Positions 1-6,852 of a DNA stretch of 64,000 nt are shown piece by piece. Position 1 is the stretch's first letter; every line of letters begins with the position of its first letter. Origin of the DNA: Curtobacterium guangdongense (lineage in GTDB: Bacteria; Actinomycetota; Actinomycetes; Actinomycetales; Microbacteriaceae); NCBI RefSeq assembly GCF_049341845.1, contig NZ_JBMPIT010000004.1:186001-250000 (forward strand). The letters are read 5' to 3'. Below the pieces are notes generated by a model, which saw only the letters and a program-made list of their open reading frames with translations, was not told where the DNA came from and ran no database searches. Both the position numbers and the translations under genes were made by a program.

Positions 1-1
1 C

Positions 2-331
2 GTCGAGCAGGTCCTGCTGCACGAGGTCGCCCACGCTCTGAGCGGTGCCCGCGCCGGGCACGGGCCGAAGTGGCGCCGGACGGCTGCCTCGATCGGGTAC
101 ACCGGGTCCCGTCTGCACGACGGCCCGATCGCCAGCGAACTGGCCCCGTGGGTCGGCGAGTGCCCTGCGGGACACGAGCACTTCCGCTACCGCACGCCGA
201 CCAGACCGCTGGCGTGCGCGAAGTGCTCCCGCCGGTTCGACGAGCGCCACCTCATCACGTGGACCCGCCGGACGGACATCGCCCGGACCGAGCCCGCTCG
301 TTCCGAACTCGGCACCGAGGCGCGCCGGTAA
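2..331 (+). CDS. SprT-like zinc metalloprotease, 3' part only
   Basis: The frame is open at the left edge and stops at TAA 329-331, so the start lies outside the window. The 109 visible residues carry HEVAH at visible residues 7-11, the HExxH zinc-protease motif, followed by GHGPKWRR, typical of SprT-like proteins. A C-terminal Cys/His set (ECPAGH and CAKC) suggests a small zinc ribbon. SprT-like proteins are related to Spartan proteases that act on DNA-protein crosslinks; that role here is inference. The next gene starts 17 bases downstream from its own promoter. Confidence 0.8.
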   Translation, partial: VEQVLLHEVAHALSGARAGHGPKWRRTAASIGYTGSRLHDGPIASELAPWVGECPAGHEHFRYRTPTRPLACAKCSRRFDERHLITWTRRTDIARTEPARSELGTEARR

Positions 332-336
332 CCCGT

Positions 337-342
337 TAGCCT
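337..342 (+). promoter_or_regulatory. -10 hexamer of a leaderless promoter (TAGCCT)
   Basis: TAGCCT is followed by six bases and then the ATG at 349, leaving no room for a ribosome binding site. Transcription would start at or next to the start codon. No convincing -35 element was seen. Confidence 0.55.
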
Positions 343-348
343 GGGCGG

Positions 349-1044
349 ATGCAGACGGGGCAGCACATCCGCACGGACTCGGGGTCGTCGTGGTTCTTCG
401 ACGCCGGACGGATCGCCCTCGACTTCGCGCACACCGGCGGGTTCGCCGACGACCCCGACGGCCGACGCCCCCGCGCCCAGCTCGGTGAACTCCTCGTCAC
501 GCCGGCCGACCTCGACGAGTGGTTGAGCGACCACACCGAACCGATCGACGTCGGCGCGAGCGCCCGCGAGCTCCAGGACGCCCGTGAACTCCGCGCCGCC
601 ATCGGCCGTCTCGCGGTCGCGGCGGCGCCCGCGCCGGCGTCCACGGCTGCCGAGCGCACCGCGGTGGCCGCCGGCCTGCGTGCCGGGACCGGCCGCACGC
701 GCCCCGCGCCCGACGACATCGACACCGTCAACCTGTTCGCTGCCCTGCCGGACGTGCCCCCGAGCCTCCCGGGTGGCCGTCGCCGGGCCGGAGCCAACCG
801 TGTGCGGCTCGCACAGGCGCTCTCGAGCGTCGCTCGCGACGCCGTCGCCCTGTTCACCGAGGTCGGGTTCGACGACGTGGAGGCCGACGGCCGACCGACC
901 CGCCTCAGCCGCTGCTCGGCGCCGGACTGCGGGCTCGTGTTCTACGACTCGTCCCGCGGCGGTACGCGCCGGTGGTGCGCGATGCAGCGCTGCGGGAACC
1001 GCGCGAAGGTGCGCGCGCACCGCGCTCGGCGCGCCGCAGCCTGA
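349..1044 (+). CDS. CGNR zinc-finger protein with ABATE-like N-terminal domain
   Basis: 231 residues. The N-terminal two thirds resemble the ABATE (putative stress-induced regulator) domain: an LDFAHTGG segment near residue 25 and an RELRAAI helix near residue 85. The C-terminus carries CSAPDCG..F near residue 190 and the family signature MQRCGNRAKVRAHR near 212-225, a four-Cys zinc finger presumed to bind DNA. Proteins of this type are thought to be transcription regulators, but targets are unknown. The leaderless promoter at 337-342 supports the ATG at 349. A run of nine C (1055-1063) lies just past the stop. Confidence 0.85.
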   Translation: MQTGQHIRTDSGSSWFFDAGRIALDFAHTGGFADDPDGRRPRAQLGELLVTPADLDEWLSDHTEPIDVGASARELQDARELRAAIGRLAVAAAPAPASTAAERTAVAAGLRAGTGRTRPAPDDIDTVNLFAALPDVPPSLPGGRRRAGANRVRLAQALSSVARDAVALFTEVGFDDVEADGRPTRLSRCSAPDCGLVFYDSSRGGTRRWCAMQRCGNRAKVRAHRARRAAA

Positions 1045-1104
1045 CTGCGCGTCGCCCCCCCCCGCACGACAACGCCGCTGCAGAGCGAGCGAAGACCCGC
1101 CCGC

Positions 1105-1668
1105 CTACTCCGCGCGCCAGGTGATCGTCGAGTCGCCCTCGGGGGCCTCGTCCACGGGCGCCGCACGCATGTAGCTCACCGCGTCGACGGTGGAGTCCTT
1201 CGGCGCCAGCAGCACGGCGCAGACGTCCGCGGTCCCGGTGCCCGTCAGCGCCGACGTGATGGCCTTGCGGTCGAACGGGCACGCCTCCTGCAGGACGTCG
1301 TTCCGGTCGCTCGCGGCGAGCTCCGGCCCCGCCTGCAGCTTGTCGGCCGCACGGAGCCCCCACGCGTCGTTCGTCAGGTCTCCGACGGCGTCCGGGTCGA
1401 ACGAGCCGGACACCCGCTTGACGGTGAAGTGCGCGAGGTACGCGTCGTCGCCCTTCGGGTTGAGGCCGAACTGGTCCATGGCCGCCGCGGTGACCCGCTC
1501 GACCTTCGTCGCTCGGATGTCGAGCTGCCCGTGGAACGCGGAGCCGTTGAGCTTCGTCGTCACGGAGTCACCCATGTCGTGGCCGCCCTGCGAGCACCCG
1601 CTGAGCATCGCGGCGGCGGCGATGGCGAGCACGCTCGCCGTGGTCAGTCGTCGTCTGGTCCCCTGCAT
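1105..1668 (-). CDS. Small secreted lipoprotein of unknown function
   Basis: 187 residues from the ATG at 1668. A lipoprotein signal peptide is visible: RRR, a hydrophobic run, then LSGC as lipobox, so the mature chain should be anchored on the outer face of the membrane. The rest is hydrophilic with two further Cys (ACPF, DVCAVL) that could form a disulfide. An in-frame GTG at 1704 exists, but TAGCGT seven bases before the ATG fits a leaderless start at 1668. No family recognised. Confidence 0.7.
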   Translation of the reverse strand: MQGTRRRLTTASVLAIAAAAMLSGCSQGGHDMGDSVTTKLNGSAFHGQLDIRATKVERVTAAAMDQFGLNPKGDDAYLAHFTVKRVSGSFDPDAVGDLTNDAWGLRAADKLQAGPELAASDRNDVLQEACPFDRKAITSALTGTGTADVCAVLLAPKDSTVDAVSYMRAAPVDEAPEGDSTITWRAE

Positions 1669-1675
1669 GGTCGCC

Positions 1676-1681
1676 ACGCTA
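1676..1681 (-). promoter_or_regulatory. -10 hexamer of a leaderless promoter (TAGCGT)
   Basis: On the minus strand TAGCGT, seven bases, then the ATG at 1668. The dispersed motif GGAGGCTC (1690-1697) lies just upstream, about where a -35 element would be. Confidence 0.5.
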
Positions 1682-1750
1682 CGGACCCGGGAGGCTCGGG
1701 GCACGTCGTCGAATCACCCTCGCGTCTGGTGCGGGTCGGGACGGGCACCG

Positions 1751-2548
1751 TCAGCAGTCGGTGACGACGTGGTCGGGATCGCCGAGGTCCTGGGACTTCC
1801 CCCAGTCGGCGAAGGAGAGATCGACGGTGCCCGTGGTGTCCGACGCCCGGAACGAGTACGGCACGGGCTCCCCCACGGCGGAGACCACGAGCGACCCGAT
1901 CGGGGAGGACCCGTTCGCGACGACGATCTGCACGCGGGCGTCGTCGCCCGTGCCGGTGACCGCGCCTGGATGCAGCGTGACGTCGGACCCGGTGCCGAGC
2001 ATGCTCCGCAGCAGGTCGTCGGGCTCGGTGAACGGCGCCAGGTCCCGCACCGTGGCGGAGGTCGCCGGCACGCACACCCGCCCGCTGGTCACCTTCGCCA
2101 GGCCGGACTGCGCAGCGAACGCGGCGTTGCCGGACACCCACACGTCGTCGGCTCGGCGGCGGGCATCGAGGGACACGTCGCCGACGGACAGCTGTAGCGC
2201 GGAGTCCTCCGTCGTCCCGCGGTAGTCGATCCGCACGGTCCGGCCGGGCACCGTGTCGCCGGAGCCCTTCGCCGCGGCCGGGTCCGGGACCAGTTCGGTG
2301 ACCGTGCCCGTCGCGACCACGGGCTCGGAGCGCATCGCGGCGAGGACGTCCTGCAGTGCGGTCGCCCCGTCGACGGTCTCGATGCCGTTCCTCGTGCCGT
2401 CCACCGGGGCCTGCCCGCCGAAGCCGGTGGCGGTCGGGGTGACCGCGATGTCCGTCGGAGCCTGTCCGGAGCACGCGGTCAGCGCGAGCGCCGTCGCGAC
2501 GACGCCCGCTGCGACCGACCAGCGGCGCACCCGAGCGTCAGCCCGCAT
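1751..2548 (-). CDS. Lipoprotein, LppX/LprG-like fold suspected
   Basis: 265 residues from the ATG at 2548. The N-terminus is a lipoprotein signal: basic residues, a hydrophobic run, lipobox LTAC. The mature part (ADDVWVSGNAAFA, an SGLA segment, then alternating beta-strand patterns) resembles actinobacterial LppX/LprAFG-like periplasmic lipoproteins that hold lipid in a beta half-barrel. This is fold-level resemblance only. The start overlaps the stop of the upstream gene by 11 bases, so the two are probably translated together. Confidence 0.65.
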   Translation of the reverse strand: MRADARVRRWSVAAGVVATALALTACSGQAPTDIAVTPTATGFGGQAPVDGTRNGIETVDGATALQDVLAAMRSEPVVATGTVTELVPDPAAAKGSGDTVPGRTVRIDYRGTTEDSALQLSVGDVSLDARRRADDVWVSGNAAFAAQSGLAKVTSGRVCVPATSATVRDLAPFTEPDDLLRSMLGTGSDVTLHPGAVTGTGDDARVQIVVANGSSPIGSLVVSAVGEPVPYSFRASDTTGTVDLSFADWGKSQDLGDPDHVVTDC

Positions 2549-3176
2549 CGCCCACGCAGACCTGCTTCGCGCCCTGGTCGGACAGCGCACCGGCGTCCGT
2601 CGGCACGCTCTTGCCCTGGTTGTCGGCGGTCGCGCGGACGACGAAGCACGAGTCGGCGTCGTACAGGCCGGACGACTTCGGGATCCACACCTCGGTGCCG
2701 CGGACCAGTCGGCTGACGTCGACGGGCTTCGTGCCGGGTTCGACGACGAACACCGACCACGCGACGTCGTCGCCCTTCCAGGACACCCGGACGTTGCCGG
2801 AGCCGGACTGCACCGCGAGGCCGGACGGGGACGGCGGTCCCTCAGCGGTGACGGCGCGGACGACGAGCACGGCACCGATCACGACGGCGATCAGGGCGAG
2901 GGCCGCGGAGACGAGGAACGCCGGGTGCCGCCAGAGCGGGCGGCGGGTGGTCTCGGTGCGCTCGAGCTCGGGCAGGACGCCGATGTCCGACCCCATCGCG
3001 CGCTTCGGGGTCGGGCTCTGGACGCCCCACTGCTCGTAGAGCGCCGGCTGCCCCGGGTCCCAGCCGAGCCGGGTGCCCTGCCGCTGCTGGGACGGCGCGG
3101 CCGAGGTCGACGGCGACGGAGCGGACGGCACCGGGACGGAGGGGATCGGCGGGACGACGGGTGGTGACTCGCTCAA
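2538..3176 (-). CDS. Single-pass membrane protein with fibronectin-III-like extracellular part
   Basis: I start it at TTG 3176 because GGGGAGGAA lies about ten bases upstream. An ATG at 3215 would place that ribosome binding site inside the gene. 212 residues: a Pro/Ser-rich cytoplasmic N-terminus of about 80, one transmembrane helix near residues 92-114 (FLVSAALALIAVVIGAVLVV), then about 95 residues outside with a fibronectin-III-like pattern (SPSGLAV..GNVRVSWKGDDVAWSVFVV) and two Cys. The 11-base overlap with the downstream lipoprotein gene suggests they work together. Function unknown. Confidence 0.6.
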   Translation of the reverse strand: MSESPPVVPPIPSVPVPSAPSPSTSAAPSQQRQGTRLGWDPGQPALYEQWGVQSPTPKRAMGSDIGVLPELERTETTRRPLWRHPAFLVSAALALIAVVIGAVLVVRAVTAEGPPSPSGLAVQSGSGNVRVSWKGDDVAWSVFVVEPGTKPVDVSRLVRGTEVWIPKSSGLYDADSCFVVRATADNQGKSVPTDAGALSDQGAKQVCVGDAG

Positions 3177-3247
3177 CGGACCGGTTCCTCCCCACGACGG
3201 TGATGCGGACCCCACGGTGCGGATCGCACGGCAAGCATACGGACGAC

Positions 3248-3277
3248 GACGGCCCCCGCGATCACGCGGGGGCCGTC
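3248..3277 (-). terminator. GC-rich hairpin terminator after the roadblock/GTPase operon
   Basis: Perfect inverted repeat: 13-base arms (GACGGCCCCCGCG and its complement) around the loop ATCA. It lies eight bases past the stop of the last roadblock gene (minus strand) and upstream of the next minus-strand gene, so it probably separates the two transcription units. Confidence 0.75.
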
Positions 3278-3285
3278 GGCACGGA

Positions 3286-3645
3286 TCAGAAGGTGAGCGA
3301 GCCCTCGACGTCCTTGGCCTTCATGCGGGCCAGCGCGAGGTTCGCCTTGGCGCGGTCGAGCACGAAGTAGATGAAGACCTCGGGGTGGCTCGCCAGCGGG
3401 CGGATGATGTGGAACTGCGTCGAGAGCGTGATGAGGATGTCGTCGATCGCGTCCCCGAGCCCGAGGGAGCGAGCGGTCTTGAGCTTCGCGCGGACGACCT
3501 CGGTGTTGCCCGCGGCGGCGAGCTCCAGGTCGATGCCGCTGCCGGCGCCGCCGAGCAGCATGCCGGAGCCGCTGTCGACCACGGCCGCGGCCATGGCGCC
3601 GTCGACGGAGACGAGTTCGTTGAGGGAGTCGGTGATGGTGGCCAT
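3286..3645 (-). CDS. Roadblock/LC7 (MglB-like) protein 2
   Basis: 119 residues, the usual length for a single roadblock/LC7 domain. The N-terminal helix (LNELVSVDGAMAAAVVDSGSGMLLG), central helix and C-terminal strand-helix (VFIYFVLDRAKANLALARM) follow the family pattern. Such proteins dimerise and regulate Ras-like GTPases (MglB on MglA; CvnB on CvnD in streptomycete conservons). It has its own ribosome binding site (AAGGAAA) and lies 86 bases after the upstream roadblock gene. Last gene of the GTPase operon. Confidence 0.85.
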   Translation of the reverse strand: MATITDSLNELVSVDGAMAAAVVDSGSGMLLGGAGSGIDLELAAAGNTEVVRAKLKTARSLGLGDAIDDILITLSTQFHIIRPLASHPEVFIYFVLDRAKANLALARMKAKDVEGSLTF

Positions 3646-3731
3646 TCGGGTTTCCTTGTCGTTCGGTACCGACGCGCAGGGACGCGCCGGGCCCCGCCGC
3701 GGTGGCGAGGAGCTTCGGTGCCGGGCTCGGA

Positions 3732-4163
3732 TCAGGAGCCGACGGGGACGGGAGCGGGGACCGCGAGCGCCTCGGCGATGCGGCTGGCGCAGCGACGGGA
3801 CACGGTCAGGGCCTTGCCGAGCATCTCGTCGGTGTCGAACAGTGCGGCGAGCACGATCGTCTGCCCGGGGATGCGCATCTGCACGACGTGCCCGCGCTCG
3901 GCGGCGATGATGACGTACTCGCTGGCGCCCATCGTGAGCTCGCGGGCGACGGCCTCGCTGAGCGCCTGGATGGAGCTCGCCATGCTGGCGAACCGGGCGC
4001 CGTCGGTCGGGGCGGACGCGCTGTCCGACAGCCGGACGATCTCGAAGCCGTCGTCGCTGAGGAGCGACGCGGTGATCAGCGACGTGGTCATGTCGCGCAT
4101 CGCGGTGAGCTCGACGCGACCGAGGTCGATGACGACGGGGTCCTGGTGGGGGGCGAATGACAT
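3732..4163 (-). CDS. Roadblock/LC7 (MglB-like) protein 1
   Basis: 143 residues. A DGFEIVRLSD segment after the first helix, an ARFASMASSIQALSEAVARELTMG helix and a VVQMRIPGQTIVLAALFD strand pattern fit the roadblock/LC7 family. The ATG shares one base with the stop of the GTPase gene (TGATG), indicating translational coupling and near-equal expression. It is longer than the second roadblock protein and clearly divergent from it, so the two could form a heterodimer on the GTPase; that is inference. Confidence 0.85.
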   Translation of the reverse strand: MSFAPHQDPVVIDLGRVELTAMRDMTTSLITASLLSDDGFEIVRLSDSASAPTDGARFASMASSIQALSEAVARELTMGASEYVIIAAERGHVVQMRIPGQTIVLAALFDTDEMLGKALTVSRRCASRIAEALAVPAPVPVGS

Positions 4164-4747
4164 CAGTGCACTTCCTGCGCGGGAGCGGCAGCGGGAGCCG
4201 CTGGCGCCATGGCCGCGCGCATCTCGATGTTGGCGACGAGCGTCAGCAGGACCGTGGTCATCTGCTCCGGCTCGCGGGGGTCGACGGTGAAGACGGGCAC
4301 GAGCATCTCGGGGTGCGCCTCGTACAGGGCGTCGGAGAACGCGTCGGTGGAGGTCCCGCCGACCACGTCCGCGCGGGTCACCCCGACCACGACACCGCCG
4401 CGGTCGTGCAGGTCGCGGAACTCCTCGATGAACTCGAGCATGCTCGCGACCGGGTCGGGTGCGTCGGCGTTCACGAGCACGACGAGCCCTCGCGCGCGGT
4501 CCTTCAGGATCTGCCACATGAAGTCGAACCGGCGCTGCCCCGGGATGCCGTACAGCCGGACTTTGTCGACGTCGCCGACGGTGATCTCGCCGTAGTCGAG
4601 CGCGACGGTGGTGGTGTCCTTGTCGGCGGTCGCGCGGTCGGTGTTCGCGGCCTCGGTCCGGACGACGGGGACCTCGCTGAGGGCCTCGATCGCGGTGGTC
4701 TTGCCGGCGCCCATCGGGCCGGCGAACAGGATGACGTGCTCGGCCAT
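4163..4747 (-). CDS. MglA/CvnD-like small GTPase
   Basis: 194 residues. P-loop GPMGAGKTT at about residues 10-18. The switch II region reads YGIPGQRRFDFMW, with PGQ in place of the Ras DxxG, as in MglA, SRbeta and CvnD proteins. The base-recognition motif appears as TRAD rather than NKxD. A Pro/Ala-rich tail ends the chain. Known relatives act as polarity or signalling switches with roadblock partners. Coupled by one-base overlaps to the genes on both sides. No sensor kinase (CvnA) is present nearby. Confidence 0.85.
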   Translation of the reverse strand: MAEHVILFAGPMGAGKTTAIEALSEVPVVRTEAANTDRATADKDTTTVALDYGEITVGDVDKVRLYGIPGQRRFDFMWQILKDRARGLVVLVNADAPDPVASMLEFIEEFRDLHDRGGVVVGVTRADVVGGTSTDAFSDALYEAHPEMLVPVFTVDPREPEQMTTVLLTLVANIEMRAAMAPAAPAAAPAQEVH

Positions 4748-5448
4748 CAGCGTGCCAGCCGGTCGAGCAGGCGGCGGAACAGACCACCACGGGCGGGGGC
4801 GGCGGTGGTCGTCGCGGTGACGACCGGCCGGTCGAACGCCGGACGGGCCATCGCGACGTCGGGGGCCGTCGACCGGAGGATCCGCATCAGGCTGAAGGCG
4901 TTGACCACGCGACGGGCCTCCGCGGGTGCGACGTTCGCCTGCTCGGCGAGCTCGTCGATCGTGAGCGACGCGTACCCGAGCATGGACGTCATCCGCACGT
5001 GGTCGGGGGTGTGCGCGAGCGTGGTGAAGTTCGGCCAGCGCTGCAGCCGGTAGGTGTCGTCGCGCTGCAGCCACCAGGCGAGCTCACCGGGGAAGGAGTT
5101 GAGGCCGATGTGCCAGAGGAGCGACTGGAGCTCGTTCCCCGGCGTCGTCGTGACGGCGGAGTCCGCTTCGCGGGACTCGCGGCCGACCCGGAGCTCGAGC
5201 GGCTCGATCGGCATGTCGGCGAGGTCGGTGGACCACCAGTAGGCGTTCGCGGTGACGTCGATGAGCAGCGGCTCGTGTCCGGCGATCTCGACACGCAGCA
5301 CGTCGTCCTGCGCGTCCCATATCGGCCGGAGCGCCATCGCGACCCGGGTCCAGCCGAAGCGCGGCATCGCTCCCGTGTCGTCGGACATGACGGGCACGCG
5401 GTCAACGGCCCCGTCCGGCAGTGCGGGCTCCATCGGTGCTGGCTCCAT
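4747..5448 (-). CDS. Conserved protein with C-terminal winged-helix-like region, first gene of the GTPase operon
   Basis: 233 residues from the ATG at 5448, chosen because AGGAGGAG lies nine bases upstream. Residues about 20-150 are Trp-rich with no family I can name. Residues about 165-215 (LTIDELAEQANVAPAEARRVVNAFSLMRIL) look like a helix-turn-helix or winged helix. By position it could be the counterpart of CvnC (DUF742, also with a winged-helix tail), but the sequences do not obviously match. One-base overlap with the GTPase gene. Divergent from the T7-like island, sharing a 162-base intergenic region. Confidence 0.6.
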   Translation of the reverse strand: MEPAPMEPALPDGAVDRVPVMSDDTGAMPRFGWTRVAMALRPIWDAQDDVLRVEIAGHEPLLIDVTANAYWWSTDLADMPIEPLELRVGRESREADSAVTTTPGNELQSLLWHIGLNSFPGELAWWLQRDDTYRLQRWPNFTTLAHTPDHVRMTSMLGYASLTIDELAEQANVAPAEARRVVNAFSLMRILRSTAPDVAMARPAFDRPVVTATTTAAPARGGLFRRLLDRLAR

Positions 5449-5598
5449 CGGTGGTGTCTCCTCCTGGCGCCGGTACCCCCGGCCGTCTCCCCTCGGGAGC
5501 CGGTGCGCACCCGTTCGGACCCTCCGATCCAAGCGGTCGCGCGGAGGTCCCCGGAAGCCCCCGTCTGGGCGGCACCTGTCGGGGAGGTACGCGCCGCC

Positions 5599-5604
5599 TA
5601 TCAT
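5599..5604 (+). promoter_or_regulatory. -10 hexamer of a leaderless promoter (TATCAT) for the secretion island
   Basis: TATCAT, six bases, then GTG 5611. This is the only good initiation signal before the Ig-like/EssC gene pair, so it probably drives the motor ATPase gene. Confidence 0.55.
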
Positions 5605-5610
5605 GAGGTC

Positions 5611-6852
5611 GTGCTCCGGGGGCGTGCGACGACGGCGGGACGAGGGCGGCTGGGTGCCGTGCTCGCGTCCGTCGCGCTCGCTGCGGTCGGCGTCGTCGCA
5701 CTGACGGGAGGCCCGGCTCCGGCCGCGCGGGCGGCGAACGGCACGCAGACGGTCGGCACAGCGCGGGTCGGCACAGCGACGGTCGCCACAGCGGATGCCG
5801 GGGCGGCATCGGCGTCCGACCCGGTGCGGGTCGCCGTCCCGTACACCGGCAAGGCGGACGTGGCGCTCGGCGACGGGTGGACGGTCGCCGACTGCGGACG
5901 GGTGAACGTGCCGACGGGCGTCGCGATGGCGTGCTCCGGCGACTCCCTGTCGCTCACGTCGAAGGGCTACCGGACGGACTTCGGCACGGTGCTCATGACC
6001 GTGCCGCTGCGGTCCGCGTCGTTCGACCTCGACGTCACGTACCTCGTGTCGCTGGCACCGCCGACCGCCCCGACCCTCGACGGCCAGACCTACGACTACC
6101 CCTTCGCCGCGGGGACGACCGCGTCGATCCCGTGGTCGGACCTCGGCGTCCGCTGCGACGGCTGCGCGGCAGGGCCCCGGATGACCGTCGTCTCCACGAA
6201 GCCCGCCGGGTTCGTCGCCACGGTGACGAGCACCGGCCTGCTGGTCCGCGGCCCCGAGGACCGGACGGGCACCGCGACCGTGCGGCTCCGTGCGACCGAC
6301 GACCAGGGGCACTCCGGCACCGCGAAGGTGAAGGCCGTGTTCGTGGCCCAGGGGAAGTCCGGCATCGCCGCGGACGACGTCGTGGGCCGACTCGGGGCCG
6401 ACGGCTCCGTGACGATCGACCTGCACGACCTGGCCGACTCGACGAAGGGCACCGTGACGATCGACGGGTGCGGGACGCCGGTCGCGGGCACCGTCACCTG
6501 CGCCGACGACGGCACCGCCACGTACCGCCCAGACGGGACGATGCGCGCCGCCGACCAGTTCTCCTTCCACGTCCGCACCGCCTCCGGCGACCAGGCGACC
6601 GGTACCGTGACCGTGCTCCCACGCGAGGGCACACGGACGGACGCCACCGCGTCCGGGACGGTGGCGACGGACGACGACCGCGGCGTGCGGTACCCGGCCA
6701 CGGGCCTCCAGGCCGATACCGGGGCAGCGACCGCGCACAGCGTCGTCCGCACCCTGCCGTCCGAGGACGACACCGCCGCAGGCGGCGGGTCCACCGGACT
6801 CCTCACCCCGCTCACGGCACCACTCGACCGCATCACGAACGGAAACCGATGA
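5611..6852 (+). CDS. Secreted Ig/cadherin-like surface protein, coupled to the EssC gene
   Basis: 413 residues from GTG 5611. A signal peptide is clear: RGRATTAGRGR, a hydrophobic stretch near residues 13-30, then ARA as cleavage site. The body holds two or three beta-sandwich-like repeats: one around YPFAAGTTASIPWSDLGV with a CDGC pair, and one near residues 265-330 (GTVTCADDGTATYRPDG and DQFSFHVRT) resembling bacterial Ig/cadherin-like domains. No LPXTG or membrane anchor is seen at the C-terminus. Its stop overlaps the EssC start (ATGA), tying it to the secretion machine, perhaps as an exported structural or adhesive part. Confidence 0.7.
   Translation: MLRGRATTAGRGRLGAVLASVALAAVGVVALTGGPAPAARAANGTQTVGTARVGTATVATADAGAASASDPVRVAVPYTGKADVALGDGWTVADCGRVNVPTGVAMACSGDSLSLTSKGYRTDFGTVLMTVPLRSASFDLDVTYLVSLAPPTAPTLDGQTYDYPFAAGTTASIPWSDLGVRCDGCAAGPRMTVVSTKPAGFVATVTSTGLLVRGPEDRTGTATVRLRATDDQGHSGTAKVKAVFVAQGKSGIAADDVVGRLGADGSVTIDLHDLADSTKGTVTIDGCGTPVAGTVTCADDGTATYRPDGTMRAADQFSFHVRTASGDQATGTVTVLPREGTRTDATASGTVATDDDRGVRYPATGLQADTGAATAHSVVRTLPSEDDTAAGGGSTGLLTPLTAPLDRITNGNR

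Noticed and set aside
1055..1063. Run of nine C, possible phase-variable tract
   Set aside because: It lies after the stop codon of the CGNR gene and before the convergent lipoprotein stop; slipping would not change either protein.
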